36,133 nucleotides of DNA from the NCBI GenBank assembly GCA_009841435.1, contig VXLW01000014.1, positions 1 through 36,133 on the forward strand, read 5' to 3'. The translations under genes were made by a program, and so were the position numbers. Source of the stretch: Dehalococcoidia bacterium (GTDB lineage Bacteria > Chloroflexota > Dehalococcoidia > Tepidiformales > Tepidiformaceae). Below, in pieces: positions 7,492 to 15,999 of this stretch; within the stretch, counting starts at the first letter, position 1, and each line of letters begins with the position of its first letter. The notes under the pieces are model-generated. The model did not search any database and was not told where the DNA came from. It saw only the letters and a program-made list of their open reading frames with translations.

Positions 7492-7497
7492 GTACCG

Positions 7498-8142
7498 CTG
7501 TCACCCCGCGCTGAACCCGACCCCGTCCGCCTCTACCTCGTGCGACACGCACAGGCGCGTGCCGACGACGGCTCATACGGCCCGGACACGCCCCTCTCCC
7601 CGCTTGGTCGACGGCAGGCCGAGGCCGTCGCCGTGGCGCTAGCGCACGCCGGGCTGGCCGCCATCTACGCGAGCCCGATGCGCCGCGCGCGCGAGACGGC
7701 CGAGCCGCTCTCCCGCGTGACAGGCCTCGAGGTTCAGGTCGATGAGCGCCTCACTGAGTTCGAACTTGCGGACTGGGGCCCGGACCAGGAGTTCGACTGG
7801 ACAATCTGGCGGGGGGAGCACGCCGGCGTCCCCGGCGGCGAGACCCTGCAGGCCTTCGCCGAGCGCGTATCGGCAGCCTGCGACGATATCGTGTCTCCCC
7901 ACGCCGCCCAGTCCGTCGCCATCGTTGCCCACTCCGGAACGAACGACGCCATCCTGCGCTGGGTGACGAGCATCCCCGCGGACAACCCCTGGTACCACGA
8001 GTTCGACCTGCCCAACGCAGCGATCGTCGAGCTACTCGTCTGGCCGGAGGGTCGCCATCCCGAGGGCGCGCCACGCTATGGGGTTATCCAGCGGGCGCCC
8101 AACCTGGACCACCTCCCCGAGTCGCTCCGCAGCGACACCTGA
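7498..8142 (+). CDS. Histidine phosphatase family protein (phosphoglycerate mutase-like)
   Basis: A member of the histidine phosphatase superfamily. The catalytic RHAQ motif is in VRLYLVRHAQA. A second arginine region follows in IYASPMRRARETAEPL, the acid-side glutamate lies in TEFELADWG, and the second histidine in VAHSGTNDAIL. Substrate unknown. The first standard start in frame is the GTG at 7540, but it falls inside the LVRH motif and would remove the first beta-strand. The frame is open back to the stop of the upstream dehydrogenase, and the only near-start there is CTG at 7498, with an AGGGGG at 7483-7488. I therefore propose a CTG start (214 residues), with 7540 as the conventional alternative. 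It is probably cotranscribed with the dehydrogenase. Confidence 0.8.
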   Translation: MSPRAEPDPVRLYLVRHAQARADDGSYGPDTPLSPLGRRQAEAVAVALAHAGLAAIYASPMRRARETAEPLSRVTGLEVQVDERLTEFELADWGPDQEFDWTIWRGEHAGVPGGETLQAFAERVSAACDDIVSPHAAQSVAIVAHSGTNDAILRWVTSIPADNPWYHEFDLPNAAIVELLVWPEGRHPEGAPRYGVIQRAPNLDHLPESLRSDT

Positions 8143-8158
8143 GCGGGAGGCGCGGCCG

Positions 8159-8590
8159 CTAGCTCTCGGCGGGACCCGCGCGCCACGCCCGCAAGGCCGT
8201 CGAGACCGCAAGCACCGCGACGCCCGCGTCGATGAGCCGCCAGTACTGCAGATCGGCCTCCACGCCGCTACGCCCCCATTCCCACGTGAACCAGTTCCAG
8301 AAGAAGAGGAGCGCGAAGAAGGCGGTGGCGTAAAGGCTGGCCTTGGCCGTGAGCCACGACCGAGTCACGGGAGCGCTGGGGTCGTGGCCGGCGGCCCGGC
8401 TCTCGTGGCCGGCGATCGCCAGCATCAGGACCAGCGCGACGGCCATGAGCCAGGAGATGATCCTCCAGCCGTCGGATAGCGCGTCGGTAGAGTCGTAGAA
8501 ATTCTGGAGCACGAACTGCCCGGCCGTGCCCACGCCCACGACCCCCAGGTAGATCGCCACCAGTTTCCGGAATGCCTGCATCGCGCCCAT
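8159..8590 (-). CDS. Four-helix membrane protein of unknown function
   Basis: 143 residues with four predicted membrane helices, near residues 9-31 (LVAIYLGVVGVGTAGQFVL), 40-62 (ISWLMAVALVLMLAIAGHE), 84-105 (ATAFFALLFFWNWFTWEW) and 116-136 (IDAGVAVLAVSTALRAW). I do not recognise the family. The ATG at 8590 is chosen because GGGGAG lies about 9 nt upstream; the longer open frame to 8722 adds only Arg/Pro-rich sequence over the promoter region of the divergent enolase-superfamily gene. It is convergent with the histidine phosphatase gene (16 nt apart). Confidence 0.65.
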   Translation of the reverse strand: MGAMQAFRKLVAIYLGVVGVGTAGQFVLQNFYDSTDALSDGWRIISWLMAVALVLMLAIAGHESRAAGHDPSAPVTRSWLTAKASLYATAFFALLFFWNWFTWEWGRSGVEADLQYWRLIDAGVAVLAVSTALRAWRAGPAES

Positions 8591-8724
8591 ACGATTGCTC
8601 CCCTTAGCTCGCTTGCCACCAAGCCTACGCGTGGGGGCAAGGGCCTCGCCTTGCCCGAGCGGGGGCGGCGTACGATGCGGACGGTCCAGAGCGCTGACGA
8701 AGCGACCGAGCGGAGCGAGCAAGC

Positions 8725-9831
8725 ATGAAAATCGATGACGTTTTCCTCACGACCTTCGGCTGGGACGTGCCCCACGGCGCCTATCCCGGCTCCTCCATCG
8801 CCTACGGCGGCGAGCGCCAGATGGGCGTGCTCACTATTCGTACCGACGAGGGGGCGGAAGGGCACTCGTTCCTCGGCTCCGCCAGCCGCGACGCGACGAT
8901 GGACGCCGAGGCGCTGCTGACCCTGCTCAAACCCGTCGTCATGGGCGAGAACCCGCTCGACGTCGGGCGCTTCTGGCACGCCATGTGGAAGCGGCGGCGA
9001 GGCGTCTCCTTCCGCGCGATCGGCGCCGTCGACGTCGCCCTCTGGGACCTCGCGGGGAAGGTCGCGGGACTGCCCGTGCACCGCCTGCTCGGTTCCTGCC
9101 GCAGCTCAGTGCCCGCCTACGCCAGCTCCGCCGCTCTCCCCTCCCCGGAGGCCTACGCGGAGGAGGCGAAGTCCTTCCGGGACCGCGGCTGGACCGCCTA
9201 CAAAATCCACCCCGACACGCGTCCGCTCGTCGACATCGACATCTGTCGCGCCGCCCGCGAGGCCGTCGGCCCCGACATGCGGCTCATGCTCGACTCAGTC
9301 TGGGCCTACAGCTACGAGGATGCCGTCCGCGTGGGCCGCGCCATCGAGGATCTCGACTACTACTGGTACGAGGATCCGCTCGAGGAAGAGGACGTCTACG
9401 GATACGTGAAGCTGCGCCAGAAGCTCGACATCCCAATCATGGCCACCGAGTTCGCCCCCGCCAGCTTCTATGGGATGCAGCAGTGGGTGCAGCAGCAGGC
9501 CACGGACATCCTGCGCGGCGACGTGGCCGTTTGCGGCGGCATCACCGCCCTCCACAAGATCGCCAATCTCGCCGACGCCTTCCGCATGAAGTGCGAGGTC
9601 CACCACGGAGGCAACTCGCTTAACAACGTGGCCAACCTGCACGTCATCATGGCCGTGAACAACTGTGAGTACTTCGAGGTGCTCCTGCCCGATGCCGCCC
9701 AGAAATACGGCCTCGTGAACGACATCGAGGTCGACGCGAACGGGCTCGTCCACGCCCCCGAGGAGCCCGGCCTCGGCTACGAGATCGATTGGAACCTCGT
9801 CCGCGCCCGCCAGATCAGCGAGCTGCGCTAG
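8725..9831 (+). CDS. Mandelate racemase/muconate lactonizing enzyme family (enolase superfamily)
   Basis: A 368-residue enolase-superfamily enzyme, expected to abstract a proton alpha to a carboxylate, with Mg2+ held by three acidic residues. The capping domain covers about 1-125. In the barrel, YKIHP gives Lys160 and His162, the metal ligands are Asp190 (MLDSVWAYS), Glu216 (WYEDPL) and Glu242 (MATEF), and Asp266 with His293 or His294 (EVHHGGN) would be the opposite-face dyad. This arrangement fits the mandelate-racemase/sugar-acid-dehydratase subgroup rather than enolase itself. The substrate is unknown; acid sugars or related carboxylates are plausible. It diverges from the membrane protein at 8590. 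Confidence 0.9.
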   Translation: MKIDDVFLTTFGWDVPHGAYPGSSIAYGGERQMGVLTIRTDEGAEGHSFLGSASRDATMDAEALLTLLKPVVMGENPLDVGRFWHAMWKRRRGVSFRAIGAVDVALWDLAGKVAGLPVHRLLGSCRSSVPAYASSAALPSPEAYAEEAKSFRDRGWTAYKIHPDTRPLVDIDICRAAREAVGPDMRLMLDSVWAYSYEDAVRVGRAIEDLDYYWYEDPLEEEDVYGYVKLRQKLDIPIMATEFAPASFYGMQQWVQQQATDILRGDVAVCGGITALHKIANLADAFRMKCEVHHGGNSLNNVANLHVIMAVNNCEYFEVLLPDAAQKYGLVNDIEVDANGLVHAPEEPGLGYEIDWNLVRARQISELR

Positions 9832-9836
9832 CCGGC

Positions 9837-10376
9837 CTACTCCGTGACGAGCGTGACCGTGTTCGGCTCCCGCACCAGCTTCGAGAGGGGGCAGCGCTCG
9901 GCAGCGTAGCCGTGCAGCGTCGCGACCTGCTCGGCGGTCGCGTCTGGCGCTTCCAGCGACACCCGCGCCGTGATGTCGAACGGCATGTCCGGATCGTCGC
10001 TCTCGATGCCGAGGAAGTGGGCGTCGTTGTTCGATGAGCTGACGGTCACTTCCACCCGGTCGAGGGGGATGTCGAGGGTGGCGGCGGCGATCAGGTAGGT
10101 GTGCGTGAGGCACGTGCTGATGACGCCGCAGAACAGCTCCGGCGAGCTCGGCCCCAGGCCCAGGCCCCCGAAGTCGGGGCCGGAGTCGCCGACGAGCTCC
10201 CAGTCGCGCATGCGCAGTTTGCGCACGCCCGTCGCGTCGTCGGCGACGCACGTCGCCGAGACCGTCTCGCGCCACTGCTCGCCGCGCGGCTTCGCCGCGG
10301 CCGCGGAACGCATGGCGCGAGCCTTCTGGCGCAGGTACTCGCGGAGGCCGCGGCCGTCGGCCCCAGTTGGGCTCAC
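9837..10376 (-). CDS. OsmC family protein
   Basis: A 179-residue OsmC/Ohr-fold protein. In this family two cysteines reduce organic hydroperoxides. Cys89 is seen in [17 protein letters not shown] (with Cys83 nearby) and Cys162 in [10 protein letters not shown], the standard positions for the helix-borne and the second cysteine. The N-terminal 60 residues carry a basic helical stretch before the fold. The start is set at GTG 10376, which overlaps the cysS stop as GTGA; an alternative GTG at 10388 adds four residues. Its place at the end of the cysteine/CoA operon suggests a thiol-protection role, which is inference. Confidence 0.85.
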   Translation of the reverse strand: MSPTGADGRGLREYLRQKARAMRSAAAAKPRGEQWRETVSATCVADDATGVRKLRMRDWELVGDSGPDFGGLGLGPSSPELFCGVISTCLTHTYLIAAATLDIPLDRVEVTVSSSNNDAHFLGIESDDPDMPFDITARVSLEAPDATAEQVATLHGYAAERCPLSKLVREPNTVTLVTE

Positions 10377-11734
10377 CGGAACGACCACTCCGTGCCCTCG
10401 GGACCGTCGTGCAGCTCGACGCCGAGCTCCACGAGCCCGTCGCGAACCCGGTCCGCGAGCGCGTACTGCTTCGCCTCGCGCAGCTCCGATCGCAGGTTGA
10501 CCAGCAGGTCGACGAACGGGGCCGCGTTCTCGTCGCGATGGGGCGGCTCGTGCAGCGTGAAGCCCAGCACGTCCGCCAGCTCGCGCAGCGTCGCCTGCGC
10601 GGCGCCGGCGTCGTGACCTTCGTCGTGGGCGCGGTTGATCGCGCGGGCCAGGTCGAAGAGCGCGGCCAGCGCTCGGGGCGTGTTCAGGTCGTCGTCCATC
10701 GCCTCCGTGAAGCGCTCGCGCGCCTCCGTCGGGTCGAGGGAGTGCCCGTTCGCGACGCCTTTCGAGAAGGCCGCCTGCCGCAGGCGCTCCGCGCCGGCGC
10801 GGGCGGAATCGAGCGCCTCCTCGCTATAGGTGACGGGGCTGCGGTAGTGGCTCGTCACGATGAACATGCGGAGCGCGTCCGTGCCGTAGCGGTCTAGCAC
10901 CTCGTCGATTCCGATGATGTTGCCAACCGACTTCGACATCTTCTCCTCGCCCAGCTGCAGGAGGGCGTTGTGCACCCAGAAGCTGGCGAAGGGGGCCTTG
11001 CCCGTGAACGACTCGCTCTGCGCGATCTCGTTCTCGTGGTGGGGGAAGATCAGGTCCGCGCCGCCGCCGTGGATGTCGATCTGCTCCCCCAGGGCGTTCG
11101 TCGCCATCGCCGAGCACTCGATGTGCCAGCCGGGCCGCCCCGGTCCCCAGGGGCTGTCCCAGTGCGGCTCGCCCGGCTTGGCGCCTTTCCAGAGCGCGAA
11201 GTCGAGCGGGTCGTCCTTCAGCTCGCTCAGGTCGACGCGCGCGCCGCTGCGGAGGTCGTCCACGTCCCGCTTCGAGAGCTTCCCGTAGTCGGCCTTCTCG
11301 CGGACGCGGTAGTAGACGTCGCCGCCCGAGGCGTAGGCGACCCCCTTGCCGACCAGCCCCTCGATGAAGCTGATGATGTTCGGAATCTCTTCCGTCGCTC
11401 GCGGGTACTCGGTTGCAGGCAGGACGTTCAGGCGCGTGAGCTGCGCCATGTACGCATCGGAGTAGCGCTCGGCCAGCTCCTCCACGGGCGTGCCCGTGTC
11501 GTGGGAGCGCTCGATGAGCTTGTCGTCGATGTCGGTGAAGTTCTGGATGTGGCGCACGCCGTAGCCGCGCCACTCGAGGTAGCGGCGCAGCACGTCGAAC
11601 ACGATCGAGAAGAGCGCGTGGCCGAGGTGAGCCTCGCTGTACGGCGTCACGCCGCAGACGTAGAGGCGCACATCGCCCGCGATGGGCGAAAGCTCCCGCT
11701 TCTCGCCGGTAAGGGTGTCGCGCAGGTGGAGCAT
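10373..11734 (-). CDS. cysS: Cysteinyl-tRNA synthetase
   Basis: 453 residues, the usual length for CysRS. It attaches cysteine to tRNA-Cys in the cytoplasm. Class I signatures are HLGHA (residues 36-40) and KMSKS (264-268). The zinc ligands expected for the family are present: Cys27 in [11 protein letters not shown], Cys206 in GWHIECSAM, and His231 and Glu235 in [12 protein letters not shown]. The full C-terminal helical region distinguishes it from the shorter mycothiol ligase MshC. The ATG at 11734 comes 2 nt after the cysE stop; the open frame further upstream overlaps cysE and is not family sequence. Confidence 0.96.
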   Translation of the reverse strand: MLHLRDTLTGEKRELSPIAGDVRLYVCGVTPYSEAHLGHALFSIVFDVLRRYLEWRGYGVRHIQNFTDIDDKLIERSHDTGTPVEELAERYSDAYMAQLTRLNVLPATEYPRATEEIPNIISFIEGLVGKGVAYASGGDVYYRVREKADYGKLSKRDVDDLRSGARVDLSELKDDPLDFALWKGAKPGEPHWDSPWGPGRPGWHIECSAMATNALGEQIDIHGGGADLIFPHHENEIAQSESFTGKAPFASFWVHNALLQLGEEKMSKSVGNIIGIDEVLDRYGTDALRMFIVTSHYRSPVTYSEEALDSARAGAERLRQAAFSKGVANGHSLDPTEARERFTEAMDDDLNTPRALAALFDLARAINRAHDEGHDAGAAQATLRELADVLGFTLHEPPHRDENAAPFVDLLVNLRSELREAKQYALADRVRDGLVELGVELHDGPEGTEWSFR

Positions 11735-11736
11735 GG

Positions 11737-12438
11737 TCAGCTGCGCGGCGGCGCTTCGGCGGGCGAGCGCTCCTCGGAGTGGTGGTCGTCGTGGAGACCG
11801 TCCACGTGCTCCTCGAGGTGCGCAATCAGCTCGCGCAGCTCGTCGACGCGCTCGTCGAGCTGGTTCAGTCGATCCCACTCGGGGTCGGGCAGGCGCTGCA
11901 TCACGCCGTTCGAGTCGTCGTGGAAGGCGACGATGTGGCCGGGCACGCCGACGATGGTCGCCCGCGGCGGCACGTTCGTGATGACGACCGAGCCCGCGCC
12001 GATGCGGGCGCTCTCGCCGATCTCGACGGCGCCGATCACCTTCGCGCCGGCGCCGACGACGTTGTTGCCGATCAGCGTGGGGTGCCGCTTGGTGCGGCGC
12101 GTGCTCGTGCCGCCGAGCGTAACCCCCTGGTAGATGGTCACGTCAGGGCCGATCTCGGTGGTCTCGCCGATGACGATGCCCATCCCGTGGTCGATCACGA
12201 AGCGCGGTCCGATGACAGCCCCGGGGTGAATCTCGATGCCGGTGATGAAGCGGACGACCTGCATGATGCCGCGCGGGATGAGGGGCAGCCCGCGCCGGTG
12301 CAGGGCGTGCGCGAGCCGGTGCGCGATGCGCGCGTGGAAGCCGGGATAGAACAGGATGACCTCGATCCCGCTCGTGGCCGCCGGGTCGCGGTCCATCGTT
12401 GCGCGGATGTCGTCGCGGATCTCGCTAAGGAGGGACAT
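11737..12438 (-). CDS. cysE: Serine O-acetyltransferase
   Basis: 233 residues. It catalyses acetyl-CoA + L-serine to O-acetylserine, the committed step of cysteine synthesis. The left-handed beta-helix is clear from hexapeptide repeats running from GIEIHPGAVIGPRFVIDHG through IYQGVTLGG. Asp83-His84 (VIDHG) and the KRHPT histidine match catalytic and binding positions of CysE. The C-terminal tail (about 185-233) is charged and His/Glu-rich, with a short coiled-coil-like NQLDERVDELRELIAHLEEH, unlike the short tail of E. coli CysE. RBS GAGAGG lies about 11 nt upstream. It is coupled to cysS and follows a structured leader. Confidence 0.94.
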   Translation of the reverse strand: MSLLSEIRDDIRATMDRDPAATSGIEVILFYPGFHARIAHRLAHALHRRGLPLIPRGIMQVVRFITGIEIHPGAVIGPRFVIDHGMGIVIGETTEIGPDVTIYQGVTLGGTSTRRTKRHPTLIGNNVVGAGAKVIGAVEIGESARIGAGSVVITNVPPRATIVGVPGHIVAFHDDSNGVMQRLPDPEWDRLNQLDERVDELRELIAHLEEHVDGLHDDHHSEERSPAEAPPRS

Positions 12439-12462
12439 AACGTTCGCTACCTCTCGGGACTG

Positions 12463-12529
12463 GGCGGGCAGGCTGCTGTCGGGGCCCGCTAGGCGCGGGA
12501 CCCCGCCATACAGGTGCAGCGTCGCTGCA
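12463..12529 (-). promoter_or_regulatory. Structured leader between coaBC and cysE (candidate cis-regulatory RNA)
   Basis: Three pairing elements lie in the 148-nt gap. Hairpin 1 pairs TGCAGC (12515-12520) with GCTGCA (12524-12529) over a 3-nt loop. Hairpin 2 pairs GGGGCCCGC (12481-12489) with GCGGG-A-CCCC (12495-12504), with one bulge. A third element, GGCGGG (12463-12468), can pair with CCCGCC (12502-12507) and would exclude part of hairpin 2. Such an either/or arrangement ahead of a cysteine-biosynthesis gene is what an attenuator would need. The match to the T-box core is weak and no stem-I specifier could be assigned. Confidence 0.3.
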
Positions 12530-12586
12530 TGCCGTCCGAGGAGTGCGTCATGGCTGTCGAGCTTACGTCACGTTGTGGGCTACTGG

Positions 12587-13822
12587 CTATGTCAGCCGTG
12601 CCGACACCCGGTCCAGGATCGCGTGGGCGACGGCGTACTTGCTCAGGAGCGGCAGCCGCTCCGCCTCGCCTTCCCGATGGAAGATGGTGACCTCGTTCGT
12701 CTCCGTGCCGAAGCCGCTGCCAGCGGCCGTCACGTCGTTCGCCACGATGAAGTCCGCGCGCTTGGCCGCTAGCTTGGCGGTGGCGTTCGCCTTCAGGTTC
12801 TCGGTTTCGGCGGCGAACGCGACGCGCACGCCGCCGCCCGGGAGCGTCGAGATGATGTCCGGCGTCTCCGTCAGCGGGAGCGTCATGTCGTCCTCGTTGA
12901 GGGTGGCCTTCTTGATCTTCTGGCCGGACGCCTCCAGAGGGCGGAAGTCGGCGGGCGCCGCCGCCATCAGGAGTGCGTCGCAGCATTCGGTCAGCGGTTC
13001 CAGCGCCCCCAGCATCTCCTCGACGGTTCTCACGTCGACTCGGTCCACGCCGTAGGGCGTCGTCAGCTGGGACGGACCCGTCACCAGCGACACCTGCGCC
13101 CCGCGGTCGCGTGCGGCGGTGGCGAGGGAGAAGCCCATGCGCCCGCTCGAGCGGTTGCCGATATAGCGGACGGGGTCGAGCGGTTCCTGCGTGCCTCCGG
13201 CGGTGACGATGACCGCCCGTCCGCAGAGGTCGCCCTCGCGCCGGCCGATGGCGGCGCGCACCGCCCCGAGGATCGCTGGTGTCTCGGCCAGGCGCCCCGC
13301 GCCGAAACGCCCGCTCGCCAGCCGTCCTTCGGCGGGCCCCACGACCTCGACGCCGCGCTCGATCAGCGCCCCGACGTTCGCCTCCACCGCCGCGTTCGCC
13401 CACATCTGCGAGTCCATCGCGGGGGCGACGACGACCGGCGCCGTCGTCGCGAGCGCGGTCAGTGTCACCATGTCGCCGCCGCCGCCGTAGGCGAGGCGCG
13501 CCAGGCAGTCGGCCGTGGCCGGTGCGATCAGGAACGCGTCTGCGCGACGTGCGACCTCGACGTGCGCCTCCGCCTCCTCTGTCTCGAACATGTCGACGAT
13601 CGCTGCCTGCCCCGTGAGCGACTGGAACGTGAGCGGTGCGATGAAGCGCGTCGCCGCCTCCGTCATCAACACCTCGACGCTGGCGCCGGCCTGGCGCAGC
13701 TTGCTCGCGAGATCGGCGGCCTTGTAGGCGGAGATGCTGCCGGTGACGCCGAGGGCGATGGTGCGCCCGTCGAGCGGACGCTCACGGTAGGTTCCGGTCG
13801 TCTCAGCCAATGTTGAGGTCAT
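12587..13822 (-). CDS. coaBC: Bifunctional CoaBC (phosphopantothenoylcysteine synthetase/decarboxylase)
   Basis: 411 residues. The CoaB half joins 4'-phosphopantothenate to cysteine, and the FMN-dependent CoaC half decarboxylates the product. The CoaC half shows GVTGSIS (25-31), the catalytic His87 (AHVEVARRAD), PATAD (101-105) and PAMDSQMW (134-141). The CoaB half begins near residue 203 with TAGGTQEPLDPVRYIGNRSS. Two conserved CoaC residues differ from E. coli: the Asn of PxMNxxMW is Asp137, and the Cys of the ACG flap is Ser170 (LASGRFGAGRL). Comparable variants occur in other phyla, so loss of activity should not be assumed. The ATG at 13822 overlaps coaX by 20 nt. Confidence 0.95.
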   Translation of the reverse strand: MTSTLAETTGTYRERPLDGRTIALGVTGSISAYKAADLASKLRQAGASVEVLMTEAATRFIAPLTFQSLTGQAAIVDMFETEEAEAHVEVARRADAFLIAPATADCLARLAYGGGGDMVTLTALATTAPVVVAPAMDSQMWANAAVEANVGALIERGVEVVGPAEGRLASGRFGAGRLAETPAILGAVRAAIGRREGDLCGRAVIVTAGGTQEPLDPVRYIGNRSSGRMGFSLATAARDRGAQVSLVTGPSQLTTPYGVDRVDVRTVEEMLGALEPLTECCDALLMAAAPADFRPLEASGQKIKKATLNEDDMTLPLTETPDIISTLPGGGVRVAFAAETENLKANATAKLAAKRADFIVANDVTAAGSGFGTETNEVTIFHREGEAERLPLLSKYAVAHAILDRVSARLT

Positions 13823-14570
13823 GGATTAGCCGCAGCCCCTGTAGTGTGAGGTTCTGGTCGACGGTGTCGATGACGTCCGTTTCAGCTGCGATCTCGCTCG
13901 CCCAGCCGCCCGTGCCGATCACGGTTGCGCCGCCGCCCAGCTCTTCCTGGAAGCGCGCCACCATGCCCTCCACCAGCCCCACGTACCCGAGCAGGATGCC
14001 CGACTGGAGGGCGTGGGTGGTGTTCCGCCCGATCGCCGCGGGCGGGCGTTCGAGCTGGACCCGTGACAGCATCGCTGCCCGGCTGAAGAGCGTTTCGCTG
14101 GCGATGCCGATGCCCGGAGCGATTGCGCCACCGAGGTAGTCGCCCTGCGCGTCGATGGCGTCGAAGACCGTCGCCGTCCCGAAGTCGACGACGATCGCGG
14201 GCGACCCGTAGATGCTAATCGCCGCGACCGCGTCCACGACGCGGTCGGCGCCCACCTGCCGGGGATTGTCGTAGAGGATGCGCACGCCCGTCCGCAGCCC
14301 GTGTCCCACCACCATGGCGTCGTGGCCGAAGTAGCGCGCGCAGACTCGCTGGAAGGTGGGGAGGAGGGGCGGAACCGCGCAGCCGATGATGCAAGCGTCG
14401 ACCGATTCCGCCGTCAGGTCGCTCGTGGCGAGGAGGTTCAGCATCAGGACGCCGTATTCGTCGGCCGAGCGTTCCGCTTCCACCCCGACGCGCCAGGTCG
14501 CCGCCAGGTTCTCGCCGGCGAACAGCCCCATGTGGACCGATGTGTTGCCGATGTCGAGGGCGAGAAGCAT
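13803..14570 (-). CDS. coaX: Type III pantothenate kinase
   Basis: 255 residues. It phosphorylates pantothenate, the first step of CoA synthesis; type III kinases are insensitive to CoA feedback and need a monovalent cation. ASKHA-fold signatures are LLALDIGNTSVHMGLF (residues 2-17), GADRVVDAVAA, VVDFGTATVFDAID and GAIAPGIGIA. It is the first gene of a run of five on the minus strand (coaX-coaBC-cysE-cysS-osmC), which supplies CoaBC with both of its substrates' pathways. A TAGGCT on the minus strand around 14615 could be the -10; the RBS is weak. Confidence 0.95.
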   Translation of the reverse strand: MLLALDIGNTSVHMGLFAGENLAATWRVGVEAERSADEYGVLMLNLLATSDLTAESVDACIIGCAVPPLLPTFQRVCARYFGHDAMVVGHGLRTGVRILYDNPRQVGADRVVDAVAAISIYGSPAIVVDFGTATVFDAIDAQGDYLGGAIAPGIGIASETLFSRAAMLSRVQLERPPAAIGRNTTHALQSGILLGYVGLVEGMVARFQEELGGGATVIGTGGWASEIAAETDVIDTVDQNLTLQGLRLIHDLNIG

Positions 14571-14653
14571 GTCGCCGCCGCTCTGGGCTCCAGGGAGTCC
14601 CGTGCTGGCTTAAGCCTAGGCGTGCCGCCGACGTACACACAACAGGAAGCGGC

Positions 14654-14659
14654 TACACT
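14654..14659 (+). promoter_or_regulatory. -10-like hexamer for proA
   Basis: TACACT, 7 nt before the ATG at 14667. There is no Shine-Dalgarno sequence in between, so the message would be leaderless. No convincing -35 was seen at 16-18 nt upstream. Confidence 0.4.
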
Positions 14660-14666
14660 TACCCCC

Positions 14667-15947
14667 ATGACCACGACCCTTTCGCGCGTCCGCGAGCAGG
14701 CCGAGGCCGCGCGAGCGGCTTCCCGGCGTCTTGGCGTTGCTTCCACCGACGCCAAGAACGATGCGCTCGAGCGCATCGCCGCGCTCCTGCTCGAGCGCGA
14801 GGGCTCAATCCTCGCCGAGAACGAGAAGGACCTCGTCGCGGGCCGCGAAGCCGGCCTCGACGACTACTTCCTCGAGCGCCTCACGCTGACGCCCGCCCGC
14901 ATCGCCGGCATGGCCGCCGACACGCGCCACATCGCCTCCCTCCCCGACCCCGTCGGCGAGACGATCGACGCGCGCACGCTCCCGAACGGCCTCCAGATTT
15001 CGCGCAAGCGCGTGCCACTGGGCGTGGTCGCCTGCATCTACGAGTCGCGTCCGAACGTGACCATCGATATCGCCACGCTCTGCCTCAAGAGCGGCAACGC
15101 CGCCGTCCTGCGGGGTGGCAAGGAGGCCGTGCACAGCAATGCCGTCCTCGGCGACCTCCTCCGCGACGCGCTCGACGGCTCGGAGCTGCCCACCGAAGCC
15201 GCCCAGGTGATCCGCGACCCCGATCGCGCCCACATCGACGAGATGCTGCGCATGCACGACGTCATCGACCTGATGGTGCCGCGCGGCGGGGCCGGGCTCA
15301 TCAACTACGTGCGCGAGACCGCGACCATGCCAGTCGTTGCGCACGGCGAGGCCGTCTCCCACACCTACGTCGACGCCGAGGCCGACCTGGCGATGGCCCT
15401 CAAGGTGGTCGACAACGCCAAGACCCGCCGCTACAGCATCTGCAACGCCCTCGACACGCTCCTCGTGCACGAGGCGGTCGCCCCCGACCTGCTGCGCTCC
15501 CTCGGCGAGCGCTGGGCCGGCACGGTCACCCTGCTCGGCGACGACCGTTCACTCCACCTGCTGGCGGGATTGAACATCCCCGGCCTGAGCGTCGAGCCCG
15601 CGGGGCCCAACGATTGGGACACCGAGCACCTCGCCCTGCGCGCGGGCGTCCGCATCGTTCCCTCGATGGACGAGGCGCTGGCGCACATCGAGGCGCACAG
15701 CAGCAAGCACAGCGAGGCCGTCGTCACCGACAGCTACGAGAACGCCATGCGGTTCACGTCCGAGGTCGACGCGGCCGTCGTCTACGTGAACGCCAGCACG
15801 CAGTTCACCGACGGCGCCCAGTTCGGGCTCGGCGCCGAGATCGGCATTTCCACGCAGAAGATGCACGCCCGCGGGCCCATGGGGCTCGTCGAGCTCACCA
15901 GCTACAAGTGGATGGTCCTTGGCGCGGGCCACGTCCGGCCCGCATGA
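14667..15947 (+). CDS. proA: Glutamate-5-semialdehyde dehydrogenase (gamma-glutamyl phosphate reductase)
   Basis: 426 residues. It reduces gamma-glutamyl phosphate to glutamate-5-semialdehyde with NADPH, the second step of proline synthesis. Family landmarks are VPLGVVACIYESRPNVTID (116-134), KSGNAAVLRGGKEA, the catalytic Cys259 in YSICNALDTLLVH, and the C-terminal TQFTDGAQFGLGAEIGIS. The conserved HGxGxCH segment reads HGEAVSHTYVD, with Ser in place of the non-catalytic Cys. The ATG at 14667 matches the family start; the long open frame upstream (to 14301) lies antisense to coaX. No proB is adjacent. Confidence 0.95.
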   Translation: MTTTLSRVREQAEAARAASRRLGVASTDAKNDALERIAALLLEREGSILAENEKDLVAGREAGLDDYFLERLTLTPARIAGMAADTRHIASLPDPVGETIDARTLPNGLQISRKRVPLGVVACIYESRPNVTIDIATLCLKSGNAAVLRGGKEAVHSNAVLGDLLRDALDGSELPTEAAQVIRDPDRAHIDEMLRMHDVIDLMVPRGGAGLINYVRETATMPVVAHGEAVSHTYVDAEADLAMALKVVDNAKTRRYSICNALDTLLVHEAVAPDLLRSLGERWAGTVTLLGDDRSLHLLAGLNIPGLSVEPAGPNDWDTEHLALRAGVRIVPSMDEALAHIEAHSSKHSEAVVTDSYENAMRFTSEVDAAVVYVNASTQFTDGAQFGLGAEIGISTQKMHARGPMGLVELTSYKWMVLGAGHVRPA

Positions 15948-15999
15948 GCGGACCGACCCTGCTGTTCCCTCACTACCAGACCTACCGGGAGGACCGAAC

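Noticed and set aside
12481-12529. A true T-box riboswitch before cysE
   Set aside because: The conserved T-box core is not matched well and the leader is too short to show a clear stem I; kept only as a generic structured leader.
14301-14666. N-terminal extension of proA
   Set aside because: It is antisense to coaX and not similar to ProA; the ATG at 14667 fits the family and has a -10 just upstream.
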